The notes: a model not told the origin generated them from the sequence alone. A stretch of DNA of 64,000 bases from Terriglobia bacterium (GCA_021323595.1 JAJPKR010000026.1:1-64000); one strand, 5' to 3'. Counted from the stretch's first letter, positions 43,193 to 54,903 are shown. Program-made: numbers and translations.

Positions 43193-44314
43193 ATGCATAT
43201 CGACGACATTCTGCGCTTGGCGCTTGAGCGCAAAGCCTCCGACATTCATCTCAAGGTCGGCGGCGTCCCCTATTTGCGCACCGACGGGGAGCTGAAGCCG
43301 CTCAATGAAATGAGCCGGCTGACGCCGGAAGGCATGCTCACCATGGCGTTTTCCATGATGAGCAACAAGAACAAGCAGCGGTTCAAAGACACCAACGAGG
43401 CCGATTTCGCCTACAGCCTTTCCGGCATGGGCCGCTTTCGCGTCAACGTCTTCCAGCAGCGCGGCAATGTGGGCATGGTGCTACGGGTGGTGCCTACGCG
43501 CATCCGCAACACCGAAGAGCTGTTCCTGCCGCCGGTGATCGACAAGCTTTGCGAGGAGCGGCGCGGGCTAATCTTGGTAACCGGAACTACGGGCTCGGGC
43601 AAGTCCACCACCCTGGCGGCCATGGTGGACCGCATCAACTCCACGCGCACCGATCATATCGTCACGATCGAAGATCCGATCGAGTTCCTGCACCGCGACA
43701 AGATGGGAATCGTGAACCAGCGCGAGGTGGACGTGGATACGGCCAGCTTCAGCGTGGCGCTGCGCGCCGCGTTGCGGCAGGATCCCGACGTGATTCTAGT
43801 CGGTGAAATGCGCGACCTCGAGACCATTCAAACGGCGCTGCTCGCCGCCGAGACCGGGCACCTGGTGCTCTCGACGCTGCACACGCTCGACGCCACCGAA
43901 ACGATCCAGCGCATCATCGCGGTCTTTCCCGCGGACGAGCAGAAACAGATCCGGCTACAGCTGGCCTCCACGCTGAAAGGCGTGATCTCGCAGCGCTTGG
44001 TGCGCAAGTCCGACGGGATCGGGCGCGTGCCGGCGGTCGAAGTGTTGGTCACGACCAGCTACATTCGCGACTGCGTCATCAGTCCCGAGAAGACCTCGAT
44101 GGTGCGCGACGCGATTGCCGCCGGCGGCTCGCAGTACGGCATGCAGACCTTCGACCAGTCGCTGCTCAGCCTGTGGCGCAAAGGATTGATCACTTACGAC
44201 GTCGCACTCCAAACCGCCAGCAATCCCGACGATTTCAAGCTGCGCGCCCAGGGCATCAGCTCCGGCGGCGATACGACGCAGGAGCCGGTGGAAGAGTTCG
44301 ACCGCGGGTTCTGA
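43193..44314 (+). CDS. pilT: Type IV pilus retraction ATPase PilT
   Basis: A 373-residue hexameric ATPase starting MHIDDILRLALERKASDIHL, the classical PilT opening. Walker A is LVTGTTGSGKSTTLAAMVDR near residues 130-149, the Asp box is ITIEDPIEFLH-like (VTIEDPIEF), Walker B is DPDVILVGEMRDLETI, and the His box HLVLSTLHTLDATETIQRII is followed by FPADEQKQIRLQLA. The AIRAGG-like element is present as AIAAGGSQYGMQTFDQSL. It powers pilus retraction for twitching and DNA uptake. The frame is open upstream to 42725 but that part has no family sequence. recX follows 48 bp later. Confidence 0.97.
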   Translation: MHIDDILRLALERKASDIHLKVGGVPYLRTDGELKPLNEMSRLTPEGMLTMAFSMMSNKNKQRFKDTNEADFAYSLSGMGRFRVNVFQQRGNVGMVLRVVPTRIRNTEELFLPPVIDKLCEERRGLILVTGTTGSGKSTTLAAMVDRINSTRTDHIVTIEDPIEFLHRDKMGIVNQREVDVDTASFSVALRAALRQDPDVILVGEMRDLETIQTALLAAETGHLVLSTLHTLDATETIQRIIAVFPADEQKQIRLQLASTLKGVISQRLVRKSDGIGRVPAVEVLVTTSYIRDCVISPEKTSMVRDAIAAGGSQYGMQTFDQSLLSLWRKGLITYDVALQTASNPDDFKLRAQGISSGGDTTQEPVEEFDRGF

Positions 44315-44362
44315 CGCCCGAGCCAAGGCCAACGAGCCAGGCAGTGGGACGATAATCGGGGC

Positions 44363-44911
44363 ATGGCGCTGCGCGGGGCGCGAAAGCCGGTGAACGATGC
44401 GGCGGCGCTCTACGATCGCGCGGTGGCGGCGCTGGCGCGGCGCGGCCGATCGCGGACGGAGATGGAGCGCTGGCTGCGCGCGCGGGGCGCGGCGGCGGCT
44501 CCGATTCGCGAGGTGCTGACGCGGCTGGAAGAGCACGGCTATCTCGACGACCGCCGCTTCGCCGAGTCCTTCGCCGCACACGAAAAGGAGGCGCAAAACT
44601 TGGGCGCCGCCCGCGTGCGCCGCGACCTGCGCCGCCGCGGGGTGGCGGCAGCGCTGACGGAAACGGCGGTCACGGAGGTCTTTGCCGGCGAGCGCGAAGA
44701 AGACCTGATCGCCGCCTTTCTGCGGCGCAAGCGCTCCTCGCGGCCGCAGAACCTGGGCGAGGCGGCTCGTTTGTTTCGCCGTCTTTGGCAAGCAGGGTTC
44801 AGCCCGCCGGCGATCCACGCGGCGTTGCGCCGCTGGCGCGTCAACCCGGAGTGGCTGGAGGAACTGGCGGCAGCGGAGTGGGAAGCGAACGAGCCGGATT
44901 CGGTAAGCTGA
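44363..44911 (+). CDS. recX: Regulatory protein RecX
   Basis: A 182-residue helical protein of the RecX family, which binds and restrains RecA filaments. Typical three-helix repeats are seen: LARRGRSRTEMERWLRARGA, VLTRLEEHGYLDDRRFAESF, GAARVRRDLRRRGVAAAL and the final LGEAARLFRRLWQAGFSPPA. The conserved 'G.LDD..FA..' signature is present. No recA is adjacent. The next gene starts 3 bp later. Confidence 0.9.
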   Translation: MALRGARKPVNDAAALYDRAVAALARRGRSRTEMERWLRARGAAAAPIREVLTRLEEHGYLDDRRFAESFAAHEKEAQNLGAARVRRDLRRRGVAAALTETAVTEVFAGEREEDLIAAFLRRKRSSRPQNLGEAARLFRRLWQAGFSPPAIHAALRRWRVNPEWLEELAAAEWEANEPDSVS

Positions 44912-44914
44912 AGA

Positions 44915-45580
44915 ATGCGCTGGACGATCTTCACCGATTTCGACGGCACGCTAACCGACCGCGACACCATCGATTTGTTGGTGGAAACGTATCTCGGCGC
45001 CGACTACGCACGCACCGTACACGACCGGCTGGCGAGCGGGGCGCTGACCGTGCGCGGAGCGCTGGAGGAGGAGTTTTCGCGGCTGCGCATCTCGCCGGAG
45101 GAGATCCAGCGAACGCTGGCGGCGCGAGTGCGCGTGGACGAGGCGCTGCCGCGGTTGTGGGCGCTAGCGCGGCGGCGGGCGATTCCGCTGACCGTGCTCA
45201 GCAGCGGCATGGACTTGCTGATCGCGCCGCTGCTGGCCGCAGCCGGCTGCGGCGACCTGCCGGTACTCTGCAACCGGCTGCGCTGCGAGCGCGCCGACGG
45301 CGCCTGGCGGCTGGCGATCGAGTTCCTAGACGGCTCCCCGAACGGCCACGACAAGGCCGCCGTGCTGCGCGCCGCCCGCAAGGCGGGGCAGCGGGTCATT
45401 TATCTCGGCGACGGCTACACCGACATCGAATGCGCGCGGGAAGCCGACGTGCTCTTCGCCAAGCGCCGCCTTGCGCGCCATTGCGAGCGCGAGGGCATCC
45501 CTTTCATTCGCTTGGGGAGCGTGGCGCAGGTGGCGGATTACCTGGAGGCGCGATCCGCGGCCGCCGCTCCCAGCCGGTAA
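44915..45580 (+). CDS. HAD-family phosphatase, MtnX/phosphoserine-phosphatase-like
   Basis: A 221-residue HAD-IB hydrolase. Motif I is TIFTDFDGTLTDRDTIDLLV (DxDGT near residues 8-12), motif II is LTVLSSGMDLLI, and motifs III/IV include HDKAAVLRAARKAG and VIYLGDGYTDIECAREADVL. The layout matches MtnX (2-hydroxy-3-keto-5-methylthiopentenyl-1-phosphate phosphatase) or SerB-like enzymes. No other methionine-salvage gene is nearby, so the substrate is left open. It starts 3 bp after recX and its last 43 bp overlap the convergent thioesterase gene. Confidence 0.82.
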   Translation: MRWTIFTDFDGTLTDRDTIDLLVETYLGADYARTVHDRLASGALTVRGALEEEFSRLRISPEEIQRTLAARVRVDEALPRLWALARRRAIPLTVLSSGMDLLIAPLLAAAGCGDLPVLCNRLRCERADGAWRLAIEFLDGSPNGHDKAAVLRAARKAGQRVIYLGDGYTDIECAREADVLFAKRRLARHCEREGIPFIRLGSVAQVADYLEARSAAAAPSR

Positions 45581-45978
45581 TTCTCGGGCAGGTCCCGGGG
45601 CTGGAAGTTGCGGTCCACGATGACGTGGGTGGTTTCGCCGGTGGCCAGCAGCTCGCCATCGGCCGTGCGTGCGATCTCATAGGCGAAGTCGAGCAGCGAA
45701 CCGCGACGGCGCGTCACCCAGGTGCGGATGGCGATCAAGTCGTCGTACCGGGCCGGGGATTTGTAACGGCAGTGTGCGTCCACGACCGGGATGTAGCAGC
45801 CGTCGTCTTTCTCCAGATCACGGTAGGCGAGGCCGCGAGCGCGCAGGTACTCGACACGGCCGATCTCGAACCAGACGAAGAAGTTGGCGTAGTAGACCAC
45901 TCCCATCTGATCGGTCTCCGCGTAGCGCACGCGGATTTGAGTTTCGACGGGGGTGTCGTTAGGCGGGGTTACGCTCAT
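45538..45978 (-). CDS. YbgC/FadM-type acyl-CoA thioesterase
   Basis: A 146-residue hot-dog-fold protein. TQIRVRYAETDQMGVVYYAN has the catalytic aspartate motif (RYAETDxMGxVxxxN), followed by FFVWFEIGRVEYLRARGLAY and VDAHCRYKSPARYDDLIAIR, all typical of 4-hydroxybenzoyl-CoA/acyl-CoA thioesterases. The ATG at 45978 is chosen because it begins 9 bp after the enoyl-CoA hydratase stop; an ATG at 46008 would overlap that gene. It is the last gene in an acyl-CoA catabolic set, and its 3' end overlaps the convergent phosphatase by 43 bp. Confidence 0.92.
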   Translation of the reverse strand: MSVTPPNDTPVETQIRVRYAETDQMGVVYYANFFVWFEIGRVEYLRARGLAYRDLEKDDGCYIPVVDAHCRYKSPARYDDLIAIRTWVTRRRGSLLDFAYEIARTADGELLATGETTHVIVDRNFQPRDLPENYRLGAAAADRASR

Positions 45979-45986
45979 GGCCAAGT

Positions 45987-46781
45987 CTAATTTTGCGGCT
46001 TGTTCCACTGCGGCGCGCGCTTTTCCAAGAACGCCGCCAGACCCTCGCGATAATCCGGGGTTTGGCGAATGGCGGCGTTCGCCTTAACGGCCAGCTTCAG
46101 CGCCTCATCCAGCGAGTACACGGGCAGATCGCGCAACAGTTGCTTGGTTGCGCGGAGGCTGGAGGGGCTGTTGCGCATCAGCGCTTCCGCCAACTCTTCG
46201 GCGCGCGGCAGCAAACGGTCGGCGGGAACGATTTCGCCGATCAAACCCCAGGCCAGCGCCTCCGCGGCGGAAATGAGGCGGGCGCTGAGCAGGAGATCGC
46301 GGGCGCGCTTTTCCCCGACCAGACGCAGCAGATACACGGAAACAAGGGCGGGGATGAAGCCGATGCGCGCCTCGGTGTAGCCGAACTTCGCTTCCGGCAC
46401 GGCCAGGGTGAAGTCGCAAACCGACGCCAGGCCGCAGCCGCCGGCCACCGCAGCGCCGTTGACGGCGGCGATGGTCGGCGCGGGAAATTCGTAGAGGCGC
46501 TTGAACAGGAGCGACATGCGCTGCGAATCGGAGAGGTTTTGCGCCGGGCCGAAGCGGCTAAGCGAGCGCAGCGCCTCGATATCCATGCCGGCGCAGAAGA
46601 CGGAGCCGGCGCCGGTGAGGATCAGGCTGCGCGCGCCGGTTTTGCTCTGCTCCTCCCAACATTCGTCGAGAGCTCGCAAAATTTCATCGATCATCTCGAA
46701 CGATATGGCGTTACGCCGCTCGGGCCGGTTGAGCGTGAGCAAGGAGGAGTGGGGCCTGTGGACAAGGACTAGGGTCTGCAT
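45987..46781 (-). CDS. Enoyl-CoA hydratase/isomerase family protein, methylglutaconyl-CoA hydratase-like
   Basis: A 264-residue crotonase-fold enzyme: LLTLNRPERRNAISFEMIDE, oxyanion-hole GAGSVFCAGMDIEAL, and AAVNGAAVAGGCGLASVCDF followed by TLAVPEAKFGYTEARIGFIP. The GGCGLA and FGYTE..IGF patterns match the methylglutaconyl-CoA hydratase (LiuC/AUH) branch; the first catalytic glutamate position of ordinary enoyl-CoA hydratases is glycine here, while the second (TEAR) is kept. With the HMG-CoA lyase gene upstream this suggests the end of leucine degradation. The enzyme assignment is good; the exact substrate is inferred from the neighbour. Confidence 0.85.
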   Translation of the reverse strand: MQTLVLVHRPHSSLLTLNRPERRNAISFEMIDEILRALDECWEEQSKTGARSLILTGAGSVFCAGMDIEALRSLSRFGPAQNLSDSQRMSLLFKRLYEFPAPTIAAVNGAAVAGGCGLASVCDFTLAVPEAKFGYTEARIGFIPALVSVYLLRLVGEKRARDLLLSARLISAAEALAWGLIGEIVPADRLLPRAEELAEALMRNSPSSLRATKQLLRDLPVYSLDEALKLAVKANAAIRQTPDYREGLAAFLEKRAPQWNKPQN

Positions 46782-46914
46782 GAATCACCCGACGCCGGAG
46801 CTGAAGCCACGATTTTACTCGGGCGGCGCGCGGCGGACTGACGCTGAATGGCGGAGGGAAGATGGCCGCAGCGGAGGGCAGGGCCGGAGGCGAGGCGGCG
46901 GGGAGGGCGGCGGA

Positions 46915-47775
46915 TCAGCAATATTCGCGGCGGAGCTGCTCAACCCAATCGAGAGCGCCGGCCCAATCGCGCGGGACGGCAGGAGTTTGGGCACCGACAG
47001 CCGCCAGGGCGGGCAGCGCCACCTCGGTCGGAATATTGCCGACTAGCTCGTCTTCCGCGAAAGGACAGCCGCCGAGGCCTCCCAGCGCGCCGTCGAAACG
47101 GCGGCAGCCGGCGGCATAGGCCGCGGTCACTTTCGCGGCCGCATCCTCGCGGCGGCCATGGAGATGGAGGCCGAGCTCGAGATCGGGAAAGCGCGGCCGC
47201 AATTCGGCGAAAAGGGCGGCGATCGCGGGCGCGCCCGCGCGACCGACGGTGTCGGCGAGCGAGACTTCGCGGATGCCAAGGCCGGCGACCCATGCGACGG
47301 CTTCGGCGACGAGTTGCGGCGAGTAGTCATCGCCGTAGGGATTGCCGAAGGCCATGGAGATATACACCACGGTTTTTCGCCCGGCGGCACTGGCGGCTTG
47401 CTGAATCGCTTGCAGCTCCGCGCGCGCCTGAGCCGGGGTTTGATTGGCGTTGCGCAGTTGAAATGCCGGCGAAATGGAATAGGGGTAGCCGAGAGTCGTG
47501 ACCGGGGTGGCTGCCGCTCGCTGGGCGCCGCGGCGATTGAGCACGATGCCGATCAGTTCGGCGCCGGCCGGGATCGCGCCGAGTTGCGCCAAGACCGCTT
47601 CCGAATCGGCCATTTGCGGCACGGCATGCGGGGACACGAAGCTGGCGCAATCGAGATGGCGCAGGCCGGCGGCGAGCAGGCGGCGCAACAACTCGGCTTT
47701 GCGTTCGGTGGGGATCGGGCGCGGGCAGCCCTGCAGCGCGTCCCGGGGACACTCAATCCATTTCACCGCCGCCAT
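46915..47775 (-). CDS. Hydroxymethylglutaryl-CoA lyase
   Basis: A 286-residue TIM-barrel lyase cleaving HMG-CoA to acetyl-CoA and acetoacetate. It begins VKWIECPRDALQGCPRPIPT, a variant of EVGPRDGLQ with the metal-binding aspartate. AGLRHLDCASFVSPHAVPQM, the metal histidines in GLHLHGR, and the cysteine loop GALGGLGGCPFAEDELVGNI (catalytic cysteine GCPF) followed by PTE are diagnostic. It is 6 bp downstream of the membrane hydrolase gene and 133 bp upstream of the hydratase on the same strand. Together they look like a leucine/isovalerate catabolic group, though the carboxylase and dehydrogenase genes are absent here. Confidence 0.92.
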   Translation of the reverse strand: MAAVKWIECPRDALQGCPRPIPTERKAELLRRLLAAGLRHLDCASFVSPHAVPQMADSEAVLAQLGAIPAGAELIGIVLNRRGAQRAAATPVTTLGYPYSISPAFQLRNANQTPAQARAELQAIQQAASAAGRKTVVYISMAFGNPYGDDYSPQLVAEAVAWVAGLGIREVSLADTVGRAGAPAIAALFAELRPRFPDLELGLHLHGRREDAAAKVTAAYAAGCRRFDGALGGLGGCPFAEDELVGNIPTEVALPALAAVGAQTPAVPRDWAGALDWVEQLRREYC

Positions 47776-47781
47776 GGCCGC

Positions 47782-48918
47782 TTACTGCTCCTCGTTTTCG
47801 CCCGGCAGTTGCGCGCCGGCACCGTGCCAATAGAAGCGCGTGGATTCAACGCTGAGCCGCCGATCCTCGCGCACCAACAAGCCCATCCGCACCGGCGCGA
47901 ACGCGCTCTTATAGCGCAGATCGGTGAGGAGCACGATGGTGCCGTTCTCGTCGCGGCCGACCATCGCCAGCGGGAAGCGGGCGAAGTCGAGAAAGACCTG
48001 GCCGGCCGAGGTGGATTCCGCCATCAGGATCGCCGGGGAGGGCGCCGGTTTGAAGATGGTTTGCGGCGCGAGATTGGTGATGCGCAGATCGCTGGTATCC
48101 ACGTCGGCCAGCTCATAGCGATCGGGCAAGCTGATGACGGCGCGCCACTGACGCGGCGTACCGGTGACGGGAAAAGCCGCAAGGGAAAGCGGCGCCGCTC
48201 CGGAAAACGTCTGGGTGCCGAGCCAAGCCAGGGCGCGGTCATGATTGACGGTCCGCCAGCCGCACCAGATTCCCACCAGCACCAGAGCGACGGCGGCGCT
48301 GGCGCGATGCGGCCGTTCTCGCGCGCCGATTTCCCCACCCACGAGACCCAGCACCATGGGAGCGAGCAAGAACAGCAACAGCAGCACCCAAATCCAGGGG
48401 TCCACGATCGGCTCGATGTCGAGCGCGAACCAATGCCGGCTAAAGGGGGCGAGGAGGCGAACACCGAACCCGTTCGTCCAATCGAGCAGCAAATGAGAGC
48501 CGACGCCGACGGCGCCGAGTAGAAGAGCGACGCCCCATCCGGGGACGCGGTACTTCGCACCCGCCGCCTCCGGCGGCAGCAGGTCTTCGATGGGCAAGCT
48601 GCGCACTGGCGGGCCGCCGGCACGGCCGGCCTCGACGACGGCGGGGCTGGGGAGGCGCTGGCGGCGGCGCTCGGCGCGGCAGCGCGCGGCGTAGCGGAGG
48701 CCTAGCGCGACCAACACCGTCCAAATGGGCCAGGCCAAGAGGGAGTGCGTCAGGCCGCGATGGTAGTGAAGGTACAGAACGCCGTTCCAAGCGAAAATGC
48801 CGTCGACATCAGGCAAATTGGCGGCGATCACCAAGGCGGTCGTGGCGAATGGCACGCGGTCCTTGAACCCGGCGCGCGAAATTGCCACTCCCACTAAGGC
48901 GTGCGTCAAGGTATCCAC
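47782..48918 (-). CDS. YdjM/DUF457-type membrane-bound metal-dependent hydrolase
   Basis: A 378-residue inner-membrane protein. It starts MDTLTHALVGVAISRAGFKD, with DTLTHALVG, LVIAANLPDVDGIF and YLHYHRGLTHSLLAWP being the His/Asp metal-binding motifs of the YdjM/YbcI family (LexA-regulated in E. coli). About five helices follow (for example GVALLLGAVGVGSHLLLDWT). The C-terminal ~150 residues form an extra-membrane domain. The biochemical function of the family is not settled. It is the first gene of the operon leading to HMG-CoA lyase. Confidence 0.87.
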   Translation of the reverse strand: MDTLTHALVGVAISRAGFKDRVPFATTALVIAANLPDVDGIFAWNGVLYLHYHRGLTHSLLAWPIWTVLVALGLRYAARCRAERRRQRLPSPAVVEAGRAGGPPVRSLPIEDLLPPEAAGAKYRVPGWGVALLLGAVGVGSHLLLDWTNGFGVRLLAPFSRHWFALDIEPIVDPWIWVLLLLFLLAPMVLGLVGGEIGARERPHRASAAVALVLVGIWCGWRTVNHDRALAWLGTQTFSGAAPLSLAAFPVTGTPRQWRAVISLPDRYELADVDTSDLRITNLAPQTIFKPAPSPAILMAESTSAGQVFLDFARFPLAMVGRDENGTIVLLTDLRYKSAFAPVRMGLLVREDRRLSVESTRFYWHGAGAQLPGENEEQ

Positions 48919-49076
48919 GGGCCTACGTTAGCAGGTGCCGGGGCCTCGGTGGGCGGCGGCCCACCGTTGGCCGAGAGCCGTCCGTGGCGTCGCCGGGATT
49001 CAGGTCCGGGTCGGAGATTCTTCGGATTGCCGCGCGGCGACGATTTTCTTCTAGACTTATCGAGGAGCGAAGTCTC

Positions 49077-51864
<2,788 letters not shown>

Positions 51865-51957
51865 GTTGCACTCAATGGGCGCGGAGCATGCCGAAGCGGG
51901 CGGAGGGCCGAGGCACGAGGAACACGGGCGGCGGCGGCGAGGCCTACAATTGAAGAG

Positions 51958-52971
51958 ATGAGGGTGCTGTTGCCGCTGCTTCTGCTGGGCACGCTGGCGG
52001 GGGCGGCAAATCCGAAGTCGCCGCAATTGCCGGCGAGATGGTCCGGCTGGCAGGTGGTGAAGCAAGTGCCGGCGGCGGCCTCTGGCGCGCCAGCGGCCGT
52101 GCTCCAAGAGTACGGGTTGCGCGGGCAGGAGTCGGCGATGCTGGCGCGACCAGGGCGCAAGGTGCTAGCCGAAGTGTGGCAGTTCAGCGACGCAACTGGC
52201 GGCTTCGGAGCCTATACGTTTTTCCGGCCCGCGCATGCGCAGCTCACGAATCTTGGTCCGCTCAGCCAGTTGGCGATCGCGTCGCCGGTGCAGGCATGGG
52301 GCTGGCGTGATCATTGGGTTGTTGAGTTCCGCGCCGGGGCGCAATCCGGCCTGCCAAACGCCAAGAACCTAGGAGAACTACTCGCGGCCTTGCCGCGAAT
52401 CCAAACAGGCAGCCACAGCCCGCCGCTTCTGCCCCAGTACCTGCCCAAGCAGGGCCTCGCTCCGGAGTCGGTGATTTACTCCGAGGGTCCGGCCAGTCTC
52501 GCCACGGCGGCGCCATGGTTGCCCAGCGGCCAAGTGGGTTTCGAGGAGGACGCGGAAGTCGTGGTGGGCAACTACCAACTGCGCGACGCCGCGGGGCAAT
52601 TGGCTATCATCAACTATCCGACGCCGCAAATCGCGCAGGATCGGCTGGAATTGCTGAGCAAGGCCGGAATGGAAGCACGCCGCACCGGCGCGCTGCTCGC
52701 GATTTGGTATGGACCGAAGTCGGCCGCGGCCGCGAAGCTGCTCGGGCGACCCGAGGAACATAGCGTCGTTACTTGGACCCGCTTCTACGGCCTCGACTCG
52801 TTGCCGGGGCTGATCCTCGGCATCTTCGCGTTGATCGGGATCATCATCGCCGTTTCGCTAGGCGCGGGCTTCCTTGCAGGCGGCTTGCGCGTGCTCTTGG
52901 CCCGCGTCTATCCGCGGCGGTTTTCCGTCGAGGCGGCGACGGCTCGCTTCACTCGCTTGAATCTGCGCTGA
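51958..52971 (+). CDS. Secreted/membrane protein of unknown function
   Basis: A 337-residue protein with a signal peptide (MRVLLPLLLLGTLAGAANPK) and one C-terminal membrane helix (LPGLILGIFALIGIIIAVSL, about residues 282-301) with a basic end. The ~260-residue body between them contains WQFSDATGGFGAYTFFRPAH and a conserved-looking LAIINYPTPQIAQDRLELLS. I know similar uncharacterised proteins from Acidobacteria (a DUF of this type), but cannot give a number with certainty. It lies 93 bp after ligA, ends with a hairpin terminator, and may be co-transcribed with ligA. Confidence 0.72.
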   Translation: MRVLLPLLLLGTLAGAANPKSPQLPARWSGWQVVKQVPAAASGAPAAVLQEYGLRGQESAMLARPGRKVLAEVWQFSDATGGFGAYTFFRPAHAQLTNLGPLSQLAIASPVQAWGWRDHWVVEFRAGAQSGLPNAKNLGELLAALPRIQTGSHSPPLLPQYLPKQGLAPESVIYSEGPASLATAAPWLPSGQVGFEEDAEVVVGNYQLRDAAGQLAIINYPTPQIAQDRLELLSKAGMEARRTGALLAIWYGPKSAAAAKLLGRPEEHSVVTWTRFYGLDSLPGLILGIFALIGIIIAVSLGAGFLAGGLRVLLARVYPRRFSVEAATARFTRLNLR

Positions 52972-52979
52972 AACAACAA

Positions 52980-53004
52980 TGCTCACCCCACAAGTGGGTG
53001 AGCA
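52980..53004 (+). terminator. Probable transcription terminator
   Basis: TGCTCACCC (52980-52988), a seven-base loop and GGGTGAGCA (52996-53004) form a perfect 9-bp stem 8 bp after the stop codon, followed by TCGTCGTTTAG. The T-tract is weak, but position and stem fit. Confidence 0.55.
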
Positions 53005-53232
53005 TCGTCGTTTAGGAGAATAGCTTCGAAGTCCCGAACGGGAAAGGCTGCCGAAAAAACCGACCCGGATGGCGGGATCCGCGAAACTTTTCGATGGCCA
53101 AATCTTAAAAGCGCGCCTGACCGGAGTCAAGGCGAATTGCCGCCGCCAAGCAACAAAAATAAGTCCTTTGTTTTCAGCGCACAGCAGGCTCGGACCGAGG
53201 GTTCGAACCCACGCGGCGGAAATGGTTCCACA

Positions 53233-54207
53233 ATGGTAAACTGCCGCCGGGAGGCAATGTTGATCGCCACCAGTGGCCGTTCCATCGCCCATCTGGAATC
53301 CGCCTTGCGCGCGGTGGTCCGCAACACCGGCGAAGCGGTCCGGATGGCTTTAATCGCCGTCTTGGCCAATGGCCATTTGTTGATCGAAGACGTTCCCGGC
53401 GTGGGGAAGACGACCCTGGCGCAGGCGATGGCGCGCTCGATGGATTGCAGCTTACAGCGGGTGCAGTTCACCAGCGATTTGCTGCCGAGCGACGTCGTAG
53501 GGATCAGCATCTACGATCAGGCGAACGAGCGGTTCGAATTCAAGCGCGGGCCCATCTTCGCGCACGTGGTCTTGGCCGACGAGATCAACCGCACAACGCC
53601 GAAAACGCAATCGGCGCTGCTGGAAGCCATGAACGAGCGGCAGGTCACGATCGACGGCAAGACGTATCCGTTGCCCAGCCCCTTTCTGGTGATCGCAACG
53701 CAGAATCCAACGGAACATCAGGGCACCTACCCGTTGCCCGAGTCGCAACTGGACCGGTTTTTGCTGCGTATCCGAATGGGCTATCCCAACCCGGCGGACG
53801 AGAAGGCGATCTTGCAGGGCGAGGCCGGCGCCGAGTTACTGGGTACGCTGCGGCCGGTGCTGACGATCGACGAAGTGCTGCAACTCCAGCAGCAGGCCCG
53901 CACCATCACGGTCGAAGACTCGCTGCTGGAGTATGAGCTGGCGTTGGTGCGCGCCACGCGCCAACACCCCATGCTGGCGCTGGGGGTGAGCCCGCGCGGG
54001 AGCATGATGCTGCATCGCGCGGCGCAAGCGCGCGCGCTGATCGAGGGCCGCTCCTATTGCACGCCGGAAGACTTCAAGCGGCTTTTCGTTCCGGTGTGCT
54101 CACATCGCGTCCTGCTCAGGCCGGCCTTGGCGCATCTCGAACGCAGCGTGGAGCAGGCGGAATCGGTGTTGGAAGAGATCGCGCGGCGCGTACCCGTCCC
54201 CGCATAG
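53233..54207 (+). CDS. MoxR-family AAA+ ATPase
   Basis: A ~324-residue ATPase with Walker A LIEDVPGVGKTTLAQAMARS, VQFTSDLLPSDVVGISIYDQ, Walker B HVVLADEINRTTPKTQSALL and the sensor-like PFLVIATQNPTEHQGTYPLP; these are the MoxR/RavA signatures. MoxR proteins act as chaperones for maturation of metalloenzymes or membrane complexes. The usual partner genes (DUF58, von Willebrand proteins) are not adjacent. The start is uncertain: the ATG at 53233 lacks a ribosome-binding site, the ATG at 53257 has GGGAGG only 2 bases away, and a TTG at 53260 would have ideal spacing. Confidence 0.88.
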   Translation: MVNCRREAMLIATSGRSIAHLESALRAVVRNTGEAVRMALIAVLANGHLLIEDVPGVGKTTLAQAMARSMDCSLQRVQFTSDLLPSDVVGISIYDQANERFEFKRGPIFAHVVLADEINRTTPKTQSALLEAMNERQVTIDGKTYPLPSPFLVIATQNPTEHQGTYPLPESQLDRFLLRIRMGYPNPADEKAILQGEAGAELLGTLRPVLTIDEVLQLQQQARTITVEDSLLEYELALVRATRQHPMLALGVSPRGSMMLHRAAQARALIEGRSYCTPEDFKRLFVPVCSHRVLLRPALAHLERSVEQAESVLEEIARRVPVPA

Positions 54208-54364
54208 CCGCTCGTGCCCCGGCCCACGCGAGCCACGCGCCGGTGCTCTCATCGCCGCCCGCACGAGTCCGTCGCCGGGACGAGCCGGAAGTCGAACGCA
54301 AAAGAAAAGGCGCGGGTGGCCGCCATGGCCCGGTCCGCGCCTGCGAATCGCTTGTCGCTCTCCG

Positions 54365-54820
54365 TTAGTGTTGTGGAGGGTTGGCGGTACCGCCACCGCT
54401 CGAGCAGGAGCTGCTAACCATCTCCAAGCTCGAAACGTCCAGCGTCTGGCCGCCTTGCTGACCCGCTTGGCCCGAAGGCTGGCCGCTGGCGCTCGGATTC
54501 GAGGCACTGGCGCTGCTAGGCGTACCGGTGACCTTCACCTCATGACCCACATGGGCGCTGAGGTCCACGTTGCTGCTGGTGAGCGTGTAGGTTTGATTGG
54601 TGGCTTCGTCGGTGAGGCTATAGGCATTCGAGCCACTCTTCTGCAAGCAGCCCGTGGCCGTGATCTGGCTTTGCTGGCCCGATTGCTGTTGCTGCTGCTG
54701 GGACTGTTGACCTTGCTGCGGGTTGGTGCTCTGGTCCTGCGCCGGACAAATCGCGGCAAACAGGCCCATGGCAAAAAGCATCGTGAGCGCCGCCCACAGC
54801 TTGTGAGACTTCAACTGCAT
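54365..54820 (-). CDS. Secreted Gln/Ser-rich protein with a small C-terminal domain
   Basis: A 151-residue exported protein. The signal peptide (KLWAALTMLFAMGLFAAICPAQD) is cut after AQ or near it, followed by a Gln-rich linker (residues 34-52). Next is a compact ~55-residue domain: ITATGCLQKSGSNAYSLTDE and TLTSSNVDLSAHVGHEVKVT. This 'GCL...Y.L.D....Y.L.....L..H.G..V.V.G' pattern occurs in small secreted acidobacterial proteins of unknown function. A final Ser/Gly-rich segment contains a lone cysteine (SSSCSSGG). The AGAGGAGG site precedes the ATG, and a sigma-54-type promoter lies about 84 bp upstream. Confidence 0.8.
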   Translation of the reverse strand: MQLKSHKLWAALTMLFAMGLFAAICPAQDQSTNPQQGQQSQQQQQQSGQQSQITATGCLQKSGSNAYSLTDEATNQTYTLTSSNVDLSAHVGHEVKVTGTPSSASASNPSASGQPSGQAGQQGGQTLDVSSLEMVSSSCSSGGGTANPPQH

Positions 54821-54903
54821 AAAGATTTCCTCCTCTAGTAGCAGCGGAGCGCCAACTTCGTCCCCCCTCGATTGGCTGCTCCGCCGGCTCTAGCCGCGGA
54901 ACG

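Noticed and set aside
53185-53225. tRNA-like T-loop GGGTTCGAACCC upstream of the MoxR gene
   Set aside because: No matching acceptor, D or anticodon arms could be assembled on either strand; treated as chance or a tRNA fragment at most.
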